A stretch of DNA of 64,000 nucleotides from Norana najaformis (lineage: Eukaryota; Annelida; Clitellata; Crassiclitellata; Hormogastridae), in the NCBI GenBank assembly GCA_964023275.1, contig OZ029913.1, positions 38,723,257 to 38,787,256 of the forward strand, written 5' to 3'. The position numbers and the translations under genes were made by a program. A model generated the notes under the pieces. That model saw nothing but the letters and a program-made list of their open reading frames with translations, searched no databases and was not told the origin of the DNA. Shown here in pieces: positions 24,390 through 35,160 of the stretch (positions within the stretch are counted from its first letter, which is position 1; each line of letters opens with the position of its first letter).

Positions 24390-25745
24390 AATATAAAAAT
24401 ATCAAAAGAAATATACATAACATTTTAGCAGCTTTCGACACCATTGATCACAATATCTTACTCCAGAGACTTTCATCCTGGTTTGGTTTTGCTGACACTG
24501 TTCTCTCCTCTGGATGCAATCCTATCTCTCCTCCCGCTCTTTCTCCGTCAAAATATCGGTAGCCTCATCCCAATCATGCCCTCTCACTTGTGGAGTTCCA
24601 CAGGGCTCTGTTCTTTGATCTCTTTTGTTTTTCCTCTTCACCACCCCACTCAGTTCACTTATTAAAGCAAGCAATGTCGATCGTCACCTCTGTGCTGATG
24701 ACACTCAACTGTTCATCTCTTTCTCTCCAAAAAAGTGTTTCAATGACTCCCTAGATCTTCTTCTCCGTACGGTTACACAGATCTCATCCTGGATGACATC
24801 CAATCTCCTGTGTTTGAACCCATTCAAAACCGAATTCATACTTTTAGGCCTACGCGACCAGCTCAAGAAACTTACAGGGTCCTCTATCTATCTCAGCCTG
24901 GACTCTGCCTCCACACACATCTTTAACGTTAACTCTTTTGTTCTCAACTTAGGTGTGATCTTCGACCAAAAACTGAGTTTCTCTTATCACATTGCCCATC
25001 TCTCCTGCTTTTGCTTCATGGAAATCCGTGAGCTTCGCAGAATCCGCCCTATGCTTGACTTTAAAACTGCATCAACCATCACCACATCCATGGTCCATGC
25101 GAAATTAGACTATTGTATTTCACTTTTCCTGAACATAGGCTCCACCCAAATAAACCGTCTTCCAGCCATTCAGAATGTTCTTGCTCGTGCTGTCACCAAA
25201 AACCCCAAACACCATCATATAACGCCTGTTCTTGAATCACTTCACTGGCTTAAAATTCCTGAACGAATCGAGTACAAAGTTCTATCACCTACCTACAACA
25301 CACTTCAATCCTCCAAACCCTCTCATCTTCGTGAGTTATTAACAATCCAACCACACCGTTCAACCCGCTCCTCTTCTGCCCCAACACTACTCCTCCCGTC
25401 CGTCACCTCATCCTTAAAATTTGGCAATCGCTCCATAGTTAAAACTGCCACACCGCTCTGGAATAAACTCCCCCCAGATCTGTGACAGTTATCTGGACCA
25501 TCATACAAACTCATCTATGCTCCACCGCTTGCAATTTCTGCACTGGCCTTCCAATCAAAACTGAAAGCATTTCTCTTTCACAGATCCTATCCTGACTCCT
25601 CTTCTCTTATCCCTCTTTCCACTCCGAACCCAAACATCACCCACCGTAGCTGCAACGCTGTCTCTCTGCCTGACTCTTGGCTCTTGACCTGGAACCGAGC
25701 ATTTTGCCTATCGATTTGTTTTGACTGAGCGCCTGTGAATAAGAT
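24390..25745 (+). pseudogene. LINE (CR1/L2-like) RT and C-terminal region, best-preserved copy
   Basis: Frames joined by eye cover the RT domain to the ORF end. AFDTIDHNILLQRLSSW is at about 24430. A GLCSLISFVF-like block (about 24605) and the catalytic box LCADDTQLFISF (about 24690; Tyr of YADD is Cys here) follow. Then come LNPFKTEFILLG (about 24815), LGVIFDQKLSFSYHI (about 24950), RRIRPMLDFKTAS, KLDYCISLFLNI, HHITPVLESLHWLKIPERIE, a LNNPTTPFNPLLF-type linker and LWNKLPPDL (about 25456). The ORF is closed there by TGA, although homologous sequence (PSYKLIYAPPLAI) continues. A tail with TGGGCGCTGTAGAATT ends near 25795. The 286-residue frame at 24625-25485 is the longest intact piece. Confidence 0.85.
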
Positions 25746-26260
25746 GATCCCCGTGACGTGGCTTTCGTTGGGCGCTGTAGAATTCTCGGGATTACGAGTA
25801 CGATTTCAAATTAAGTAGACCAGTAAACAAAGATCTTCCGAAACATGCCGACTACTCTTAGATGTTGTGCCTCACTGACAAATGAAAATCCAATGGATAA
25901 TTTAAAACACACAAAACGGTTTCAATACTGACGCTGGCATGAATCATAGGCATATCTAGGCTCATCTACTGACTGGGCGGGAAAAGGCCTCTATATAAAT
26001 CAGTCGCGGGTGCATTGTAAGAGAATGTGAAAATATTGTGTAACGATACTCTGGCGAGTACTCGGTTGATAGTTTGAGTTACAAATTTCTCGTGCGTTAA
26101 GAAACAATATGTCGACGAGTGGGGGGTACTGTTCTCATTGAACTGTTCGTTTCATTAATTATACATACAAAAATCAGACTGCGTGTCTTTTCTGGAGTTA
26201 AGACTAAGCTGCATATCGGGCGAATCGAGGCTCGATCGATTGACAACTTCGACAGATCGT
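25746..26260. other. No gene recognised
   Basis: Intergenic sequence of mixed composition. No domain is seen in any frame. Confidence 0.4.
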
Positions 26261-26261
26261 C

Positions 26262-26489
26262 GACCCTCCTTCTCCGTCTGCTTCTCCTATTCTTTCTCCT
26301 CCTACTCCGACGCATCCTTCAGCTTCTCTTATTCATATTCTTCCCACCCCTACTTCTACTTCAGTTCTTTCTGCTTCTCTTACTTCTTCACCTACTCCTA
26401 CTCCCCCCGTTTCCCTTCCTTCTCTTTATCCTGGCTTTCTCGTTTTCTCCAACTTGTCACTCTGTCTTTCTGTCTGCTTTTCTGTGTGT
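26262..26489. repeat. Pyrimidine-rich tract, left of the insertion
   Basis: CTTCTCCTATTC-type sequence, resumed in the same style at 27360-27720. This suggests one tract was split by the element between them. Confidence 0.75.
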
Positions 26490-27359
26490 GTCACGGTTTA
26501 CGTGAGATGGCGAGTTATACCCTAGGCCTAACTAGCCAGGGAGGTTGTGAGCGGTGGCGAGATAAGAAATATTGTCAATGAACACAACACCGACGTTTAT
26601 ACTTACATTAATCCACAACATATATACACACACTAGAGATATATTTACAGTACGTCTACGTTTTTCTAACACCCCGTCGATGGCCGTGCCCTTCCCAGGT
26701 CCCCCCAAACCCAACTGGTGAAACTCACGGTTCCGAGGTGGGGCGAGTCCTGAGCGGAGCGAGGCGACAGTTTCCTGGTCCTGCGTTTGCACCAACCGTT
26801 TCGTGACTCTCTCCACGTAGACGGTTGAAAGAAGCGGCCTGTCTTTGACACGTCCTTGCCACCGGCGGCGTCCTGAAGCGAGCGACCAAACGTCCTTCAG
26901 CGACAGCTGACTCCGTTCTTCTACGAAGTTTCGTTCGTTCTGCAACGTCTCTTTCTTCTACGTCTCTTTCGTTCGTTCCACGACGGACGACTCGTTCTTC
27001 TGCGACTCTTTCGTTCGTTCCCCCGACGGACGACTCGTTCTTCTGCGAAGACGTTCGTTCCCCAACCGGACGACACGTTCTTCCAGAAAACTCTTTCGTT
27101 CCACAACGTTTCGTTCTTCTCATCAGACTGAACTCCGACGTTTCCGAAGATTGAACTCCACTCCCTTGTTCGCACACCTCGTCTTTTATCCTCCTCGCTT
27201 CGTCGGTTGACGTCATGCCCATCCCATGACCCCTTTGGACCCCACGGCCATCAACCGACCATCGACATTTATATTTATAGCCTATAGTCACTTATACAGT
27301 AGGCCCTAGGTAATTATTATCTATAGACAGTTCACCTGTAAATCAGGGCAATCCGTGAC
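26490..27359. mobile_element. Candidate 870-bp non-autonomous DNA element with internal minisatellite
   Basis: The segment starts GTCACGG (26490-26496) and ends CCGTGAC (27353-27359), a 7-bp perfect inverted terminus. It sits within otherwise continuous pyrimidine-rich sequence. Composition changes sharply at both ends. Inside, at about 26930-27110, three to four units of 40-43 bp share GACGGACGACTCGTTCTTC. No transposase is seen. The 188-residue minus-strand frame is Arg/Glu-rich because of those units. Target-site duplication is not clear (GTGTG-like on both sides). Confidence 0.45.
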
Positions 27360-27925
27360 AGTGTGCTCTCTGCTTCTGTCCTCCTCCTACACTTTCTCTT
27401 ACTCCTCTTTCTCCGTCTGCTCCTCCTCCAACTCACCATTTTATTCCTAACCGTCTTTCTGTCTGTCTTTCTATGAGTCTCTCTCTATATCCATCGCAAC
27501 CTATTTCTTTCTCCCTCCTCCACCATCTGCTCCTCATCTTCCGCCTCCTCTTACTCGTCATTTTCCTCCTATTCTTTACTCCTATTCTTCCTTTTACTTC
27601 TCTACTTCCTCCTACTGATCCTCTTCTTCATCGCCTTCCTCATGCTCCTACTTCTTTCCGCTCTTACTCCTTCTCCTTCTCTCCTGCTCTCACCGTCCCC
27701 ATCCCTTCAGTGCTTGTCCGCCATCTTTTCCATTAGTTTCGGTCTGCCTACCATAATCACCGTACTTCCGCTGAAGGTCAAGTGCACGTCTTGTCGGGTC
27801 AGCGAGTGCCAATTAGCGAGTGCCGGACTCGAAAATATGACGCATAGTTGCTGTCCCACTGACGTTTCATTCGTTTGTCACAGATGCTATGAAATAATTG
27901 ATAAATACCCTGTTCAACCTACAAT
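27360..27925. repeat. Pyrimidine-rich tract, right of the insertion, and unique flank
   Basis: CTCCTCCTACACTTTC-type sequence to about 27720. The unique part to 27925 contains no recognised gene. Confidence 0.6.
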
Positions 27926-27929
27926 CTTG

Positions 27930-28345
27930 AAATTGATGCAGCAGACATTAATGTAGCCTAATGGCTTGTAGACATAATTGGCTGGTATTTAAGAATTTAT
28001 TCTGGCCTACACTTTCGAAAGCAATGTCTAGAAACAGCAGACACTCTTGTAGCTAAAACGCTGACGTACATCAACTGTCTGGTAAAAAGAGCTCTTGCTG
28101 TGGCCTACTCTCATAAAAGTAACGTATGGAGACAACATTTAATGTGGCCAGTAGGCTCGTAGACATAATTTTCTGTTGATAAAACACATTCACTGTGACA
28201 TATGCAACCAGACAGTAATGTGGATATTTTATTGGAATTATACAAAATTCTGTGGCATTAGACGACACTGAATATACTTTGACACCAGACACTTAATGTA
28301 TATGAGATACATTAGTGTCTAATGTTAACAGGCATTACTTATAAG
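27930..28345 (+). mobile_element. Dispersed repeat family R1 (AGACATTA/CAGACAGT), copy A
   Basis: The copy shares, in order, several words with the region at 60500-60790: AATGTGGC, GTAGACATAA (GTCGACATAAA in copy C), ACATTCACTGT, CAGACAGT (CAGGCAGT in C) and AGGCATTACTTA. It also has GCAATGTCTAGAAACAGCAGACAC, the complement of a TGTCTGCTGTTTC.AGACATT word found at 45670, 50913, 56305, 59978 and 61665. The family has no coding capacity and no element class that I recognise. Confidence 0.55.
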
Positions 28346-28524
28346 AGTATATATAATATGTACATATGTATATAGATATATATGTTGTTAATACAACACA
28401 AACATATGTGCATACAGTTATATTTATTTATTTAACTATTTAAAGCACTTATTATAGTCTATGCGCAGTCAGTAAATCTGAATCTGGACGAGAAAGAGTA
28501 TCACTATTTACCAATTCGAACTGG

Positions 28525-28529
<5 letters not shown>

Positions 28530-28601
<72 letters not shown>
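28530..28601. repeat. (AT)n microsatellite
   Basis: About 36 uninterrupted AT units. 28346-28529 and 28602-29024 hold no recognised gene. Confidence 0.98.
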
Positions 28602-28604
<3 letters not shown>

Positions 28605-29024
28605 TCCTGTTATACATATTACAATAGATGTATAAATTATTACGCGAATTCCATGATGCACTATTATTTGTTAATGCATGCAGTGGACGGGGAAAGAATT
28701 GATTCAATCAGTCTGCATTTGATTGTTTATGCTTGTTTTTTTAATCTGTCTATCTGTGTCTGTCTTTCATTTTTTCTTTGTCTGTGAATGTTTGCGAAAA
28801 TCGATGGCGCTTCACAATTTAACATTATACATCATCGTCGTTGTCGCTATCATCATTAGCATGTTGTTATTTTCTGCTGGCATAATTATAAGCCTCGTCG
28901 CCTTTTCAGCTACAAGAAAAACAGCGGGAACAACAATAACAGCAAATTCACGACAACAGCTTACGCAATCGGCCTGACTTCTTCAAACGAAGCGTCCTGA
29001 TATCGATCGCACAAAGGAAGCCAA

Positions 29025-29135
29025 TTGGTCAGACGGACAGACCGACCGATACGCGGACAGACGGACAGACAGACAGATAGACGGACAACCAGGCAGACAG
29101 ATGGACGGAAGGGCAGACTGACAGAGAGACGGACG
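29025..29135. repeat. (CAGACGGA)n degenerate array
   Basis: GGACAGACGGACAGAC words. A GGGAGGGAGG run lies at about 29258-29285. Confidence 0.8.
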
Positions 29136-29429
29136 GACTGAGGGCAGAATATATATATACGAACGGACGAAATGATGTACTTATGTACGGACAGACAGAC
29201 TGGACGCATGAACAGATGGGTATATGGATAGATGGGCTAAAGAAATGGCACAGAGAAGGAGGGAGGGAGGGAGGAAGGGAGAGGGAGAGCGTCGGACGAT
29301 TGATGGCATGGGAGATCACGGATGACTGGAGCGATGAATTGCGTCGTTCACCGGAGCGTGAATCCATCGGCGATCGACGCCTATGATGTGTTTATTGGTT
29401 GCGAGATGGTTCCGCTTCCAAGAGGATTC

Positions 29430-29880
29430 GATTGACCAGATCAAAAGCCACACAACGTCCTCTTGATCCTCCTCCGTCCATCTTCTGTAATCCTCCATAT
29501 CCTCCGTTCATCCTTCTCCTTCCTATTTTCTTCATTCTCCGCCCATCCTCCGCCTCCTCTTCATCGTCCTGCTCCTAACATCTAATCATCATCCTCAATT
29601 CGCACCAACCTCTCTTTCGCTTCCGTTGTGATCCTTCTCTTCATCTTAGTCTTTTTCCTCCTCCTGCTCCTATATTTTACTTTCACCTTCTCATACCTTC
29701 ATATCATCCCTGCTCTCGAACTTTCTTTCCTCTGCTTCTGAGGATCAGAAACGAGGTCAAAGGTCAACAACTGCCATTGCTACAAGTGATCAGGATACAG
29801 AAGGCAGTTCCAGGCAATGTAATGCAATGAAGTATATGTAATGTATTGTATACTATATTGTAATTTTGCAATCGAACAGG
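29430..29880. repeat. Pyrimidine-rich tract followed by a degenerate TGTAA/TGTAT pentamer tract
   Basis: 29455-29730 is CCTCC/TTCTC-rich. 29815-29875 is made of AATGTAATG and TGTATTGTAT words. The following 29881-30185 shows no gene. Confidence 0.6.
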
Positions 29881-30189
29881 CAAAGATCGATTCGCTTTTG
29901 CAGCTACTCATTTGCTAACAAGGACGGATCCAGGATTCATTAAGAAGAAGTGCATGGCGAACACAGAGCGCCAGCCCATATGGGGTCTGGAGCCAAGTGG
30001 AGATCAGCACAAAGCCCATGGTCAGCGGGTCAGAGGTGACGCCTGCTAAAGCTGAGAGATTTCTTGCAAAATATGGAATTCGGGGTTTTATCCCAGCAAC
30101 TGCGGGTTTTCATGACATTGTGTTCTAAACCAGATTTCGCATTTTTATACAAGGTGTTCTGTGCAACCTAAAAAATGACAGCATTTTAT

Positions 30190-30880
30190 GCTTAACTAGA
30201 AAAGTTTTACTAAGTTTAAGTGATTTCAAATCCCATCTCTACGCCGATTACACTCAATTATATATCTTCTTATACAATTTCCCTTCTTCTATCTCTCTCA
30301 CTCTGTTATTTGAGGTATTCATTGAGTGCAATCTTGGATGGCAGAAAATGGACTGCTCTTAAAACTAAGTTCCTATTGTTTGAACTCCACAGCAACTTAA
30401 GAAATTTAATTCTTTCAGTTCTGTCCATCAAGGCATCTTCGTCATACAACACAGTTTTTCGGCTCGTAGTTTTGAGCGCTATGTTTCACTCAGGCCTGGC
30501 ATTCAGTTAACACATTAACTCGATGTATAAATCTCTCCACTACCACACACGTAACACCCGCAGGATTAGGCGGCGCATTCCATTTTTCGCCTTGGTTTGT
30601 TTGCCTGCATGGCACGATATCCAGCCGTCTTGACTATTGCAATTCGCTTCTGAATGACATTTCATAAGCTAACTTGGTGAAGCCTCGCAGTGAAAAATAC
30701 TTTGACCATAGCTATCAACATCAAAAGTATAAATATATATCGTCGATCCTAAATTGGCTGCCCATAGAAAAGCGAATAATTCTCCAGACCGGGTTTATGG
30801 CTTACAAATCTCTGAATTTCAGCCAAAGTCACTATATTCACTCTGCTAGCTCTTAAGAATTGTCTCGACTTGATAAAGTC
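30190..30880 (+). pseudogene. LINE RT/C-terminal remnant
   Basis: HLYADYTQLYIFLYNFPSSI at about 30232-30292 is an RT catalytic box (YADD, with Tyr instead of the second Asp). KTKFLLFELHSNL follows at about 30366. SSRLDYCNS-like sequence lies at about 30620. Then come LNWLPIEKRIILQTGF and MAYKSLN at about 30750-30830. Stops and frameshifts separate them. It ends tail to tail with the next LINE. Confidence 0.7.
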
Positions 30881-30934
30881 CTCTGACTGGCTTAATCTGA
30901 CTATGCGGTGGACAAGGACAGCTCTTGTGCTGCG

Positions 30935-31480
30935 TAACTGCAATTGTAATTGTTATTGTAATCACGACAATTTATCTAATATTGTAAGTAGCGAGCTACT
31001 TCTAGGGTGTTTTCGGTATCAATTTTAGCGCAAATGTTTAGAGTTAAACAACAGATACAGTTTCAATTGTTCTTTGGAAGCGTGGACACTCTCAGTCTCC
31101 TGAATAGAAGGTGGAAAGTTGTTCCACGCAACCGAGGCTTTCCGGGCCAGCGACTGGAAAGGCCCAATCACCCGTTTTAGTCTTAGCTGCTGGCATGAAA
31201 ACATCGGCCGACTAGTTATCACGGATGCAGTCGAGGAAGATCATCAAATTACGGCTTGATGAAGTCGTCAAGATAGCATAGTGTGCAGCTAAGCAGACAT
31301 TTGTATAGAAGAGGACAAAGGCATTCGACTCGCTTGCTGATCCTAATCCACTGCAGCTTGTATCGTAACACAGGTGTGACGAGGCCAACCTTTTTGATTC
31401 GATCGGTCACGCGAAGAGCGGCGTTGATGGCCCCCCTGAAAGCTAATGATACTCTGCATTTTGACAAGCCATCAAAGACG
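30935..31480 (-). pseudogene. LINE C-terminal region and 3' end, inverted relative to its neighbour
   Basis: Minus-strand frames read RVTDRIKKVGLVTPVL, RISKRVECLCPLLYKCLLS (about 31270-31410) and ARKASVAWNNFPPSIQETES (about 31085-31150). The 3' terminus ATTACAATAACAATTACAAT (30945-30965) resembles that of the 14.8 kb copy. 31481-31960 shows nothing further. Confidence 0.7.
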
Positions 31481-31964
31481 ACACATCAGAAATCGATTCA
31501 GGAAATGCCTTGTCCGTCGCCGGTCCGACACGCTGGAACTCTCTTCCGTTTCTGTTGGCCTACATATCCCGACTCATTTCCTCAGTCGGAGGCTTCCTAG
31601 TCTTCCCGATTTGAAGCATTTCCCTCTTGGCTTTCGACCGGACTCACCATGGAGTTTGGCTTGTACACCGATTTTGTGTATGACAGAATATATATCGCCT
31701 GAAGCCTCAGTCGTTATAACGGTGACGCTATAGAAGTTCTCCGATTATTATTATGCCATTCTGACCAAGTTCAATATACGTCTGAAGGGTGCGCACTTTA
31801 CTTGTGGGTTTCTCTTTATTATTAGCGACACTGTTTTAAAGTAGATGATGCTGGAAGAAATTCAAGAAATTGCAGGTATATTCTTTCCTGTCGTCAAATA
31901 TTTTTCAACGCGTAATGCAGACGACGCGGGAGCATGGTCCTTAGATCCGCCCTTGCTTGCCAAT

Positions 31965-32110
31965 TGATCGATTGATCAGTCTCAGCAATCAATCAATCAA
32001 TAATCAGCCAGTCAATCAATAAGTCACTTAGTAAAATTAATTTGACGTATCAGTCAATCAATCAATTAATCAATCAGTCAGTAAACGTGACCAATCAATC
32101 AATATTTTCG
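31965..32110. repeat. Degenerate (CAAT)n tetramer array
   Basis: ATCAATCAATCA units with CAGT and AAGT variants. Confidence 0.8.
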
Positions 32111-32304
32111 ATCAGTCGCTCAATAAGTGACTTTTATACTGTATTTTAGTTGCTGCAGCTGAGCAGAACAAACACACAATCGCGAGAGAATATAAATGAT
32201 TGCCTTTCATTTTACTTCAAATATCAACGCCTTTTGCGCACGACCAACTGCGCTTAACAATCGACTTATTTAATTATATGTATATATGTTGGTCATGCAT
32301 ATAT

Positions 32305-32443
32305 ACAGAGAGAGAAAGAGAGAGAGAGAGAGAAAAAGAAAGAAAGACAGAGACAGAGACAGAGAGAAGGTGGAGACATTAGTGTGGCTAGGCGACGTAG
32401 GCGTTCGCAGACGTTAGTGTGGCTAGGCGACGTAGGCGTTCGT
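32305..32443 (+). repeat. (GA)n/(CAGA)n followed by a 35-bp tandem duplication
   Basis: The GA tract (32309-32366) is followed by units at 32374-32408 and 32409-32443. These are 35 bp each, with two differences, and begin AGAC(A/G)TTAGTGTGGCTAGG. The word TTAGTGTGGC also occurs in the R1 repeat family (60534). Confidence 0.85.
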
Positions 32444-32520
32444 GCATCTATAGAGACATTGATGTTCCTATCTATATATACATACATGCAAGAGTTATTA
32501 TGTGTATGCATATTAATAGT

Positions 32521-32595
32521 GTAGTATATTTTAGGTGTATATAAATCTCACCTGCAATATGCATATATGTGACATAATATTATATGAGCGTTCAG
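32521..32595 (+). repeat. Direct repeat left of the solo LTR
   Basis: GTATATAAATCTCACCTGCAATAT...TATGAGCGTTCAGCC matches 33045-33150, which reads the same words with AT-rich expansions. Confidence 0.65.
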
Positions 32596-33025
32596 CCCTT
32601 TTTTATGAAAACGCATATTAAATGACCCGGGGAAATTTGAAAGCGCGTACCACTCATGCGTGCATTCGTTGACATGCGTAGTGTGGTATTCTTCGCCTCA
32701 TGCAAGTATAGACATGTTCAGGCTATAGCAGAAATGTATAGCTTGAATGAGATATATGTACATTATTCTGCCTGTTTACAGAGTTCATGTTAGGCCGTTG
32801 GAAGCATGACAGCTAATACGTAGTTAAAATTTATAATTGGGAGAAAATGTACGAAAATTATGTGAATGAGAACACTGTTGAAAAGATGAAACTTAATATA
32901 ATTAAGTCAAAGGGAAAGCCGACTTTGTTATTTTTATGTAGAAATAGGCCACGTTATACTTCGTACAAGATATTAGTAGAGCTTAAGGCAATACAGTACA
33001 GTCTATGAGATAGGGAAGACTGACG
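32585..33025 (+). mobile_element. Solo LTR of the gypsy-type family
   Basis: It aligns end to end with the 3' LTR at 44452-44890. Shared words include TTCAG..CTTTTTT, AAATTTGAA, CGTGCATTCGT, ATGTTAGGCC, GGCCAC.TTAT and TACGA. Most informative is the closing GATATTA.. AGC..TTAAGGCA and GA.CTGAC. No gag or pol sequence lies next to it. Its last bases (CG) depart from the canonical CA. The left boundary overlaps the flanking direct repeat, so the start is uncertain by about 15 bp. Confidence 0.65.
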
Positions 33026-33044
33026 ATATACCAATAATAATATG

Positions 33045-33150
33045 GTGAATATTTTTTTTAGTATATATAAATCTCACTTGCAATATATATATACATATAT
33101 ATACACACATAATGTATAATATTAAGCATATATGAGCGTTCTAGCCAAGT
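33045..33150 (+). repeat. Direct repeat right of the solo LTR
   Basis: GTATATATAAATCTCACTTGCAATAT...ATATGAGCGTTCTAGCC is the counterpart of 32521-32595, expanded by ATAT insertions. Such a long repeat is not a normal target-site duplication. Confidence 0.65.
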
Positions 33151-33369
33151 TAATTTCGACTGTGTGTATATATATATATCTTATATATGCATATACATAT
33201 CGATATACTGTAAATATATTCAGGATATCTTTTGTCGCGGTATCTAGTATCAGAGTTTAACCACCCCTCTAATGGGCAACAATTGCTGTCTTTGTTTTCT
33301 CTGTGCCCCCAGCCTCCATGTCCCCTCCTCTCTGTTCCCATGATTTCTCTTCCCGCTCCACCGCCACAT

Positions 33370-33860
33370 ATGTATCTGTTTCTGTCCATGTTTCTAAATC
33401 TCTCTACTTCTCTCTTTCTGTCTCGCTCAAGGTCTCTTTCTGTATCTGTCTGCCAGCCTCGGTCTCTGTCTGTTTACACCTCTGTATCTGTCTTTTTCTC
33501 TGCCTCTCTTTGTCTTTGTCTCTCTCAATTTTTACCTCAGTTTCCGCTTTGTCTCTTTGTATCTCTCGCTATCTATTTCACTGCTTCTGTCTGGAACTAC
33601 CTCTATGTCTCTATCTCTTTTACTATCACTGCCTCTACCTATTAGTCTGCTTCTTTATCTCTCTATCTCTCTCCGCTTCTGCATTTGCCTCTATCTTCAT
33701 CTCTATGTCTGCCAATCTGTTTTTGTCTATCTCTCTCTCTGCCTGTGTCTATCTCAATCTCCATATCTGCCAGTCTCTCTCTATGCCTTTTGTCACTTGC
33801 CCTTTACTTATCTCTGCCTCTATTTTTCTGTCTCGGTCTGTCTGTCTGTCTGCAGCAGTA
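33370..33860. repeat. (TCTCTG/TCTG)n pyrimidine-rich tract
   Basis: Degenerate CTCTCTGTCTC words. Its three overlapping open frames (70-207 residues, Leu/Ser/Cys-rich) are artefacts. 33861-34500 shows no gene. A LINE-type 3' hairpin (GCGCCTTT...AAAGGCGC) lies at 34388-34413. Confidence 0.8.
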
Positions 33861-34499
33861 TCTCTCTGCCCCCTCGCAATTCGTACGTCGGAAACGGCGG
33901 GGCTAAAGCTCCCATCAATATGCTGAAAGGCCAGAGATATTTCTCGTCTTCAAAGACGCAGGAATTCCATTATTTCTCGCCACACGGATTGTTTGCTTCA
34001 GCAGTGCCATCTTAAGAACCCGTCGATCGGTAGGTGGGTAGGGGCCTCAACCGCACCAAATCCCTACCCTAAACCCACGCCAGCCCATCAAACAGAGCTA
34101 TCGACTCCATGACTGTGGCAGGTGCGACCGGTTTCAAGTGCTTCAAACACGAATAAACGCGCTCTACATAAACACGTTCTCAGCATAGATTTTTTTAAAT
34201 ATAGATTTTGTACATTATGAATATAATTATGGATTTGTATTTCTTTGAATGTATACGTTTCTATAATTGTTTATCCACACAAACTCAGATGTCATTTATA
34301 ACATGCTGCTGTAACATCACGGTTTTGAAGCACAATGTATTGTTGCAAATGTTATTTATGTAGCGCATCTATCTGAACATTTATATTGCGCCTTTAGATA
34401 ACCCCAAAGGCGCTTTATATATTTTGTGTATAATTACTTACATAAAAACTTTTTTTGTTATTTTTAGAATAATCGTGGACAAAGGGCGTCATATCGTTT

Positions 34500-34705
34500 A
34501 GACAATCTGGGTTTCTTCTCCTTGAAGGCCGAGTCACGGCTTCTGATTCCGCTTGCAGATTCCCGGAGTCTTATTCTCGACTAAATGATTCCCGGTGTCT
34601 TATTTGCGGCTTCGGATTCTAGGATTCTGAATTGCTACATCTGATTCCCGGATTCTCTACACCAGATTCCTGAAGTCTCATTCCCGTCTTCTGATTCCTT
34701 GTGTG
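34500..34705. repeat. Degenerate GATTCCCGG.(G)TCT repeat
   Basis: GATTCC recurs about nine times with irregular spacing (for example GATTCCCGGTGTCTTATT and GATTCCCGGATTCTC). Confidence 0.6.
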
Positions 34706-34934
34706 TTTCCTTGATTTCTCTGTGCGTTTGACTGTATTGACTTTAACAACGCCAAAGGATGTTACGACAGTTGCTGCTGCCGCTGCTTCCGATGAAGATG
34801 ATGATGTCAATGATGAAGGCGAGGAGAAACTGCTGCAGCTGATGCCACTGAGGATGACGATGGTGACTTCGAAGACGTTGAATTGACGCGAAGGAGTCGT
34901 CCAAAGACGTTCATACAATTCCTACAACCAGACA

Positions 34935-35160
34935 GATTGAGGGTCGAGAGAGAGAGAGAGACAAACAGAGGAAAACAGAGACAGAGTCAGAGAGAAACAC
35001 AGACACATAGACACAGAGAGAGAGGGAGAGAGAGAGCGAAACGAGAGCGAAAGATTGAGAGAGAAGAAGGGATAGAGAACGAGAGGGGAGAAAGAGGGAG
35101 AGAAACAAGGATCGACAGAGAGAGACAGAGAGACAGGGAAAAACGAGAAAAGGACGGACA
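34935..35160. repeat. (GA)n/(CAGA)n purine tract
   Basis: AGAGAGAGAGACAAACAGAG and similar words. 35161-36149 shows no recognised gene. An (AACG)n stretch lies at about 35932-35955. Confidence 0.9.

Noticed and set aside
26725..27291. 188-residue Arg/Glu-rich minus-strand frame
   Set aside because: It arises from the 40-43 bp internal repeats of the candidate element; there is no start context or conserved motif.
33232..34015. Overlapping 137-207 residue Ser/Leu/Cys-rich frames
   Set aside because: Pyrimidine-rich low-complexity sequence, with no domain and no consistent codon bias.
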